Shown piece by piece: positions 62,870 through 64,000 of a stretch of DNA of 64,000 bases. Within the stretch, counting starts at the first letter, position 1. Every line of letters starts with the position of its first letter. Source of the stretch: Lachnospiraceae bacterium 10-1 (GTDB lineage: Bacteria > Bacillota > Clostridia > Lachnospirales > Lachnospiraceae); contig KE159799.1 of NCBI GenBank assembly GCA_000403495.2, positions 1 through 64,000 on the forward strand, given 5' to 3'. The position numbers and the translations under genes are program-made. The notes under the pieces were generated by a model, which saw only the letters and a program-made list of their open reading frames with translations, did not search any database and was not told the origin of the DNA.

Positions 62870-64000
62870 CTATTCTTCCATCTGAAGCAGTCTTTTCGCA
62901 GTCTTTACTGCCTCTGCCGCATCCCTTGAATATCCATCAGCCCCAATTTCTATAGCGTACTCTGATGTGATTACAGCTCCGCCTATCATAATTTTTGATT
63001 TAATTTGTTTTTCCCTTGCATAATCAACTACTCTCTTCATCTCCTGCATTGTAGTAGTCATAAGGGCTGATAACGCAATGATCTGCGCATGATACTCTAT
63101 TGCTTTATCTATAATGACTTCTCTGGGAACATCCTTTCCAAGATCGATCACCTGAAATCCATAATTTTTAAGCATTAAGGCAACCAGATTTTTCCCTATA
63201 TCATGGATATCGCCTGACACTGTGGCAATCACCACTACAGGCATTTTCTCTTTATTTGTCCCTGTGGTAAGAAAAGGCTCCAGATATTCAATGGATATCT
63301 TCATTGCCTCTGCACTGGCAATCAATTGGGGAAGAAAATATTTTCCTTTGTCAAATAACTCACCCACTTCGCCAATTGCCGGAAGAAGCATGTCATTTAA
63401 AATATGCCCGGCCGCTGATTCTGATAAGTCACCTGATTTCTTAAGTTCTTCCAGCATTGCCTGCGTGTGCTCTTTGATCTGCTTCCGGTTTCCTTTCATC
63501 ACATCCTGATAAATCTGACTATCTGTCTTATTTCCAGCCTCCAAAACCTGGGCTTTTTTTTCATCCTCTTTATCCGGCACATGAACCGGGGATGCTGGCT
63601 GTATATTTCCTGTAAGAACAGGCATTTTTTCTTTATATATTTCAATACGGTCAATATAGCGTATATCTGATTCCTTTTTATTCATCAAAAGATCTGCGGC
63701 AAAGGCCGTATTTACCAGTAAATCCTGAGAAGGATTGGCAATTGCCATTGTAAGTCCTTCCTGAATTGCCATTGTAAGAAAAGCGGCATTCACAAAGCCC
63801 CGCTCCGGCAGGCCAAAAGAAATGTTTGATAAACCACAAATAGTTGCAAATCCCTTTTTTCTACAATAACGAAGTGTTTCAAGCACTTCTTTTGCCGCAT
63901 TTGGATTTGCACCTACGGTAGCAGCAAGCCCATCTACCACAATATCTTCTTTTGTCATGCCGCTTTCAAGGGCCATACCGCTGATTTCTTCAATAATTTG
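62870..64000 (-). CDS. metH: Cobalamin-dependent methionine synthase-like protein, C-terminal part (runs off the window)
   Basis: About 376 residues of the 3' end, with the frame open to the right edge (codons QIIEEISG precede the first Met seen). It holds the end of the pterin-binding (methyltetrahydrofolate) domain (ATICGLSNISFGLPERGFVNAAFL). A cap domain and a cobalamin-binding domain with DIHDIGKNLV (DxHxxG) and GGAVITSEYA follow. It transfers a methyl group from folate to homocysteine through corrinoid. The protein ends after the B12 domain with no reactivation domain, as in short clostridial MetH; a corrinoid methyltransferase of other substrate is a lesser possibility. Confidence 0.85.
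   Translation of the reverse strand, partial: QIIEEISGMALESGMTKEDIVVDGLAATVGANPNAAKEVLETLRYCRKKGFATICGLSNISFGLPERGFVNAAFLTMAIQEGLTMAIANPSQDLLVNTAFAADLLMNKKESDIRYIDRIEIYKEKMPVLTGNIQPASPVHVPDKEDEKKAQVLEAGNKTDSQIYQDVMKGNRKQIKEHTQAMLEELKKSGDLSESAAGHILNDMLLPAIGEVGELFDKGKYFLPQLIASAEAMKISIEYLEPFLTTGTNKEKMPVVVIATVSGDIHDIGKNLVALMLKNYGFQVIDLGKDVPREVIIDKAIEYHAQIIALSALMTTTMQEMKRVVDYAREKQIKSKIMIGGAVITSEYAIEIGADGYSRDAAEAVKTAKRLLQMEE

Overview
The window is a gene-dense chromosomal segment from a low-GC, Gram-positive, endospore-forming anaerobe. The best fit is the class Clostridia, probably family Lachnospiraceae. This is an inference from gene order: rplU-prp-rpmA-obgE with yhbY-nadD-yqeK-rsfS, the TIGR03960/DUF2344/RNase E/G trio, the hisZ-hisG-hisD-hisB-hisIE order, ruvA-ruvB beside a Gx-transporter/NusG-II pair, and sporulation-type genes (GerW/YtfJ, YtfI-like DUF2953, YlbJ-like, SpoVE/FtsW-like). 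Strong Shine-Dalgarno sites (GGAGG) and several near-consensus sigma-A promoters with 16-18 bp spacers fit this. I see no insertion sequence, prophage, CRISPR array, rRNA or tRNA. Almost all genes lie on the minus strand; the plus-strand exceptions are a DUF378 protein, a YlbJ-like protein, rpmB, an HD-GYP-like protein and a histidine phosphatase.

Layout, left to right (most operons are transcribed right to left). 193-5699: branched-chain amino acid ABC transporter (livJ-H-M-G-F) with a cytidylate-kinase-like gene at its end. 6193-10560: the L21/Prp/L27/ObgE operon with YhbY, NadD, YqeK and RsfS, behind an L21 leader and a strong promoter. 10589-16510: the TIGR03960/DUF2344/RNase E/G cluster, followed by a DUF3298-like and a LysM protein. 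16945-22147: histidine operon, ending in a HisIE that carries an extra HisA/HisF-like barrel. 22168-29755: RecU, pseudouridine synthases, a YgiQ radical SAM protein, a HAD phosphatase, a YlbJ-like protein and a cell-wall amidase. 29882-36736: DegV-topoisomerase IV (parE-parC)-rsmD-coaD-coiled-coil protein operon. 36750-41009: recG, FakA-like kinase, Asp23. 41107-43836: rpmB, and a sporulation-flavoured set (DUF2953, GerW, a 46-residue membrane protein, a J-domain protein). 44006-53151: HD-GYP-like protein facing a long operon (NusG-II, Gx transporter, ruvA, ruvB, zapA-like, U32 peptidase, ftsW-like, PBP). 53241-62405: histidine phosphatase, a PrsA/SurA-like foldase, and branched-chain amino acid synthesis (ilvB, two ilvN, ilvC, asparaginase, leuC, leuD). 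62452-64000: a small membrane coiled-coil protein and the 3' part of a cobalamin-dependent methionine synthase-like gene that runs off the right edge.

The genes fall into three themes: amino acid uptake and synthesis (Liv, His, Ilv/Leu, MetH), ribosome assembly and RNA modification (L21, L27, L28, ObgE, YhbY, RsfS, RsmD, pseudouridine synthases, RNase E/G), and DNA repair with cell envelope or division functions (RecU, RecG, RuvAB, topoisomerase IV, FtsW/PBP, ZapA, amidase).

No entirely new defence or mobile system is visible. The most unusual items are the HisIE fusion, whose barrel has Tyr where HisF has both catalytic Asp residues; tandem GGAGG/CCTCC hairpins placed before ilvN and ilvC inside the ilv operon; a short repeat duplication that extends the TIGR03960 protein and carries the next gene's ribosome binding site; an amidase whose membrane anchor seems to lie in the -1 frame; and an HD-GYP-like protein that has lost the metal-binding His. 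All assignments were made by eye from translated sequence; no database search was run.
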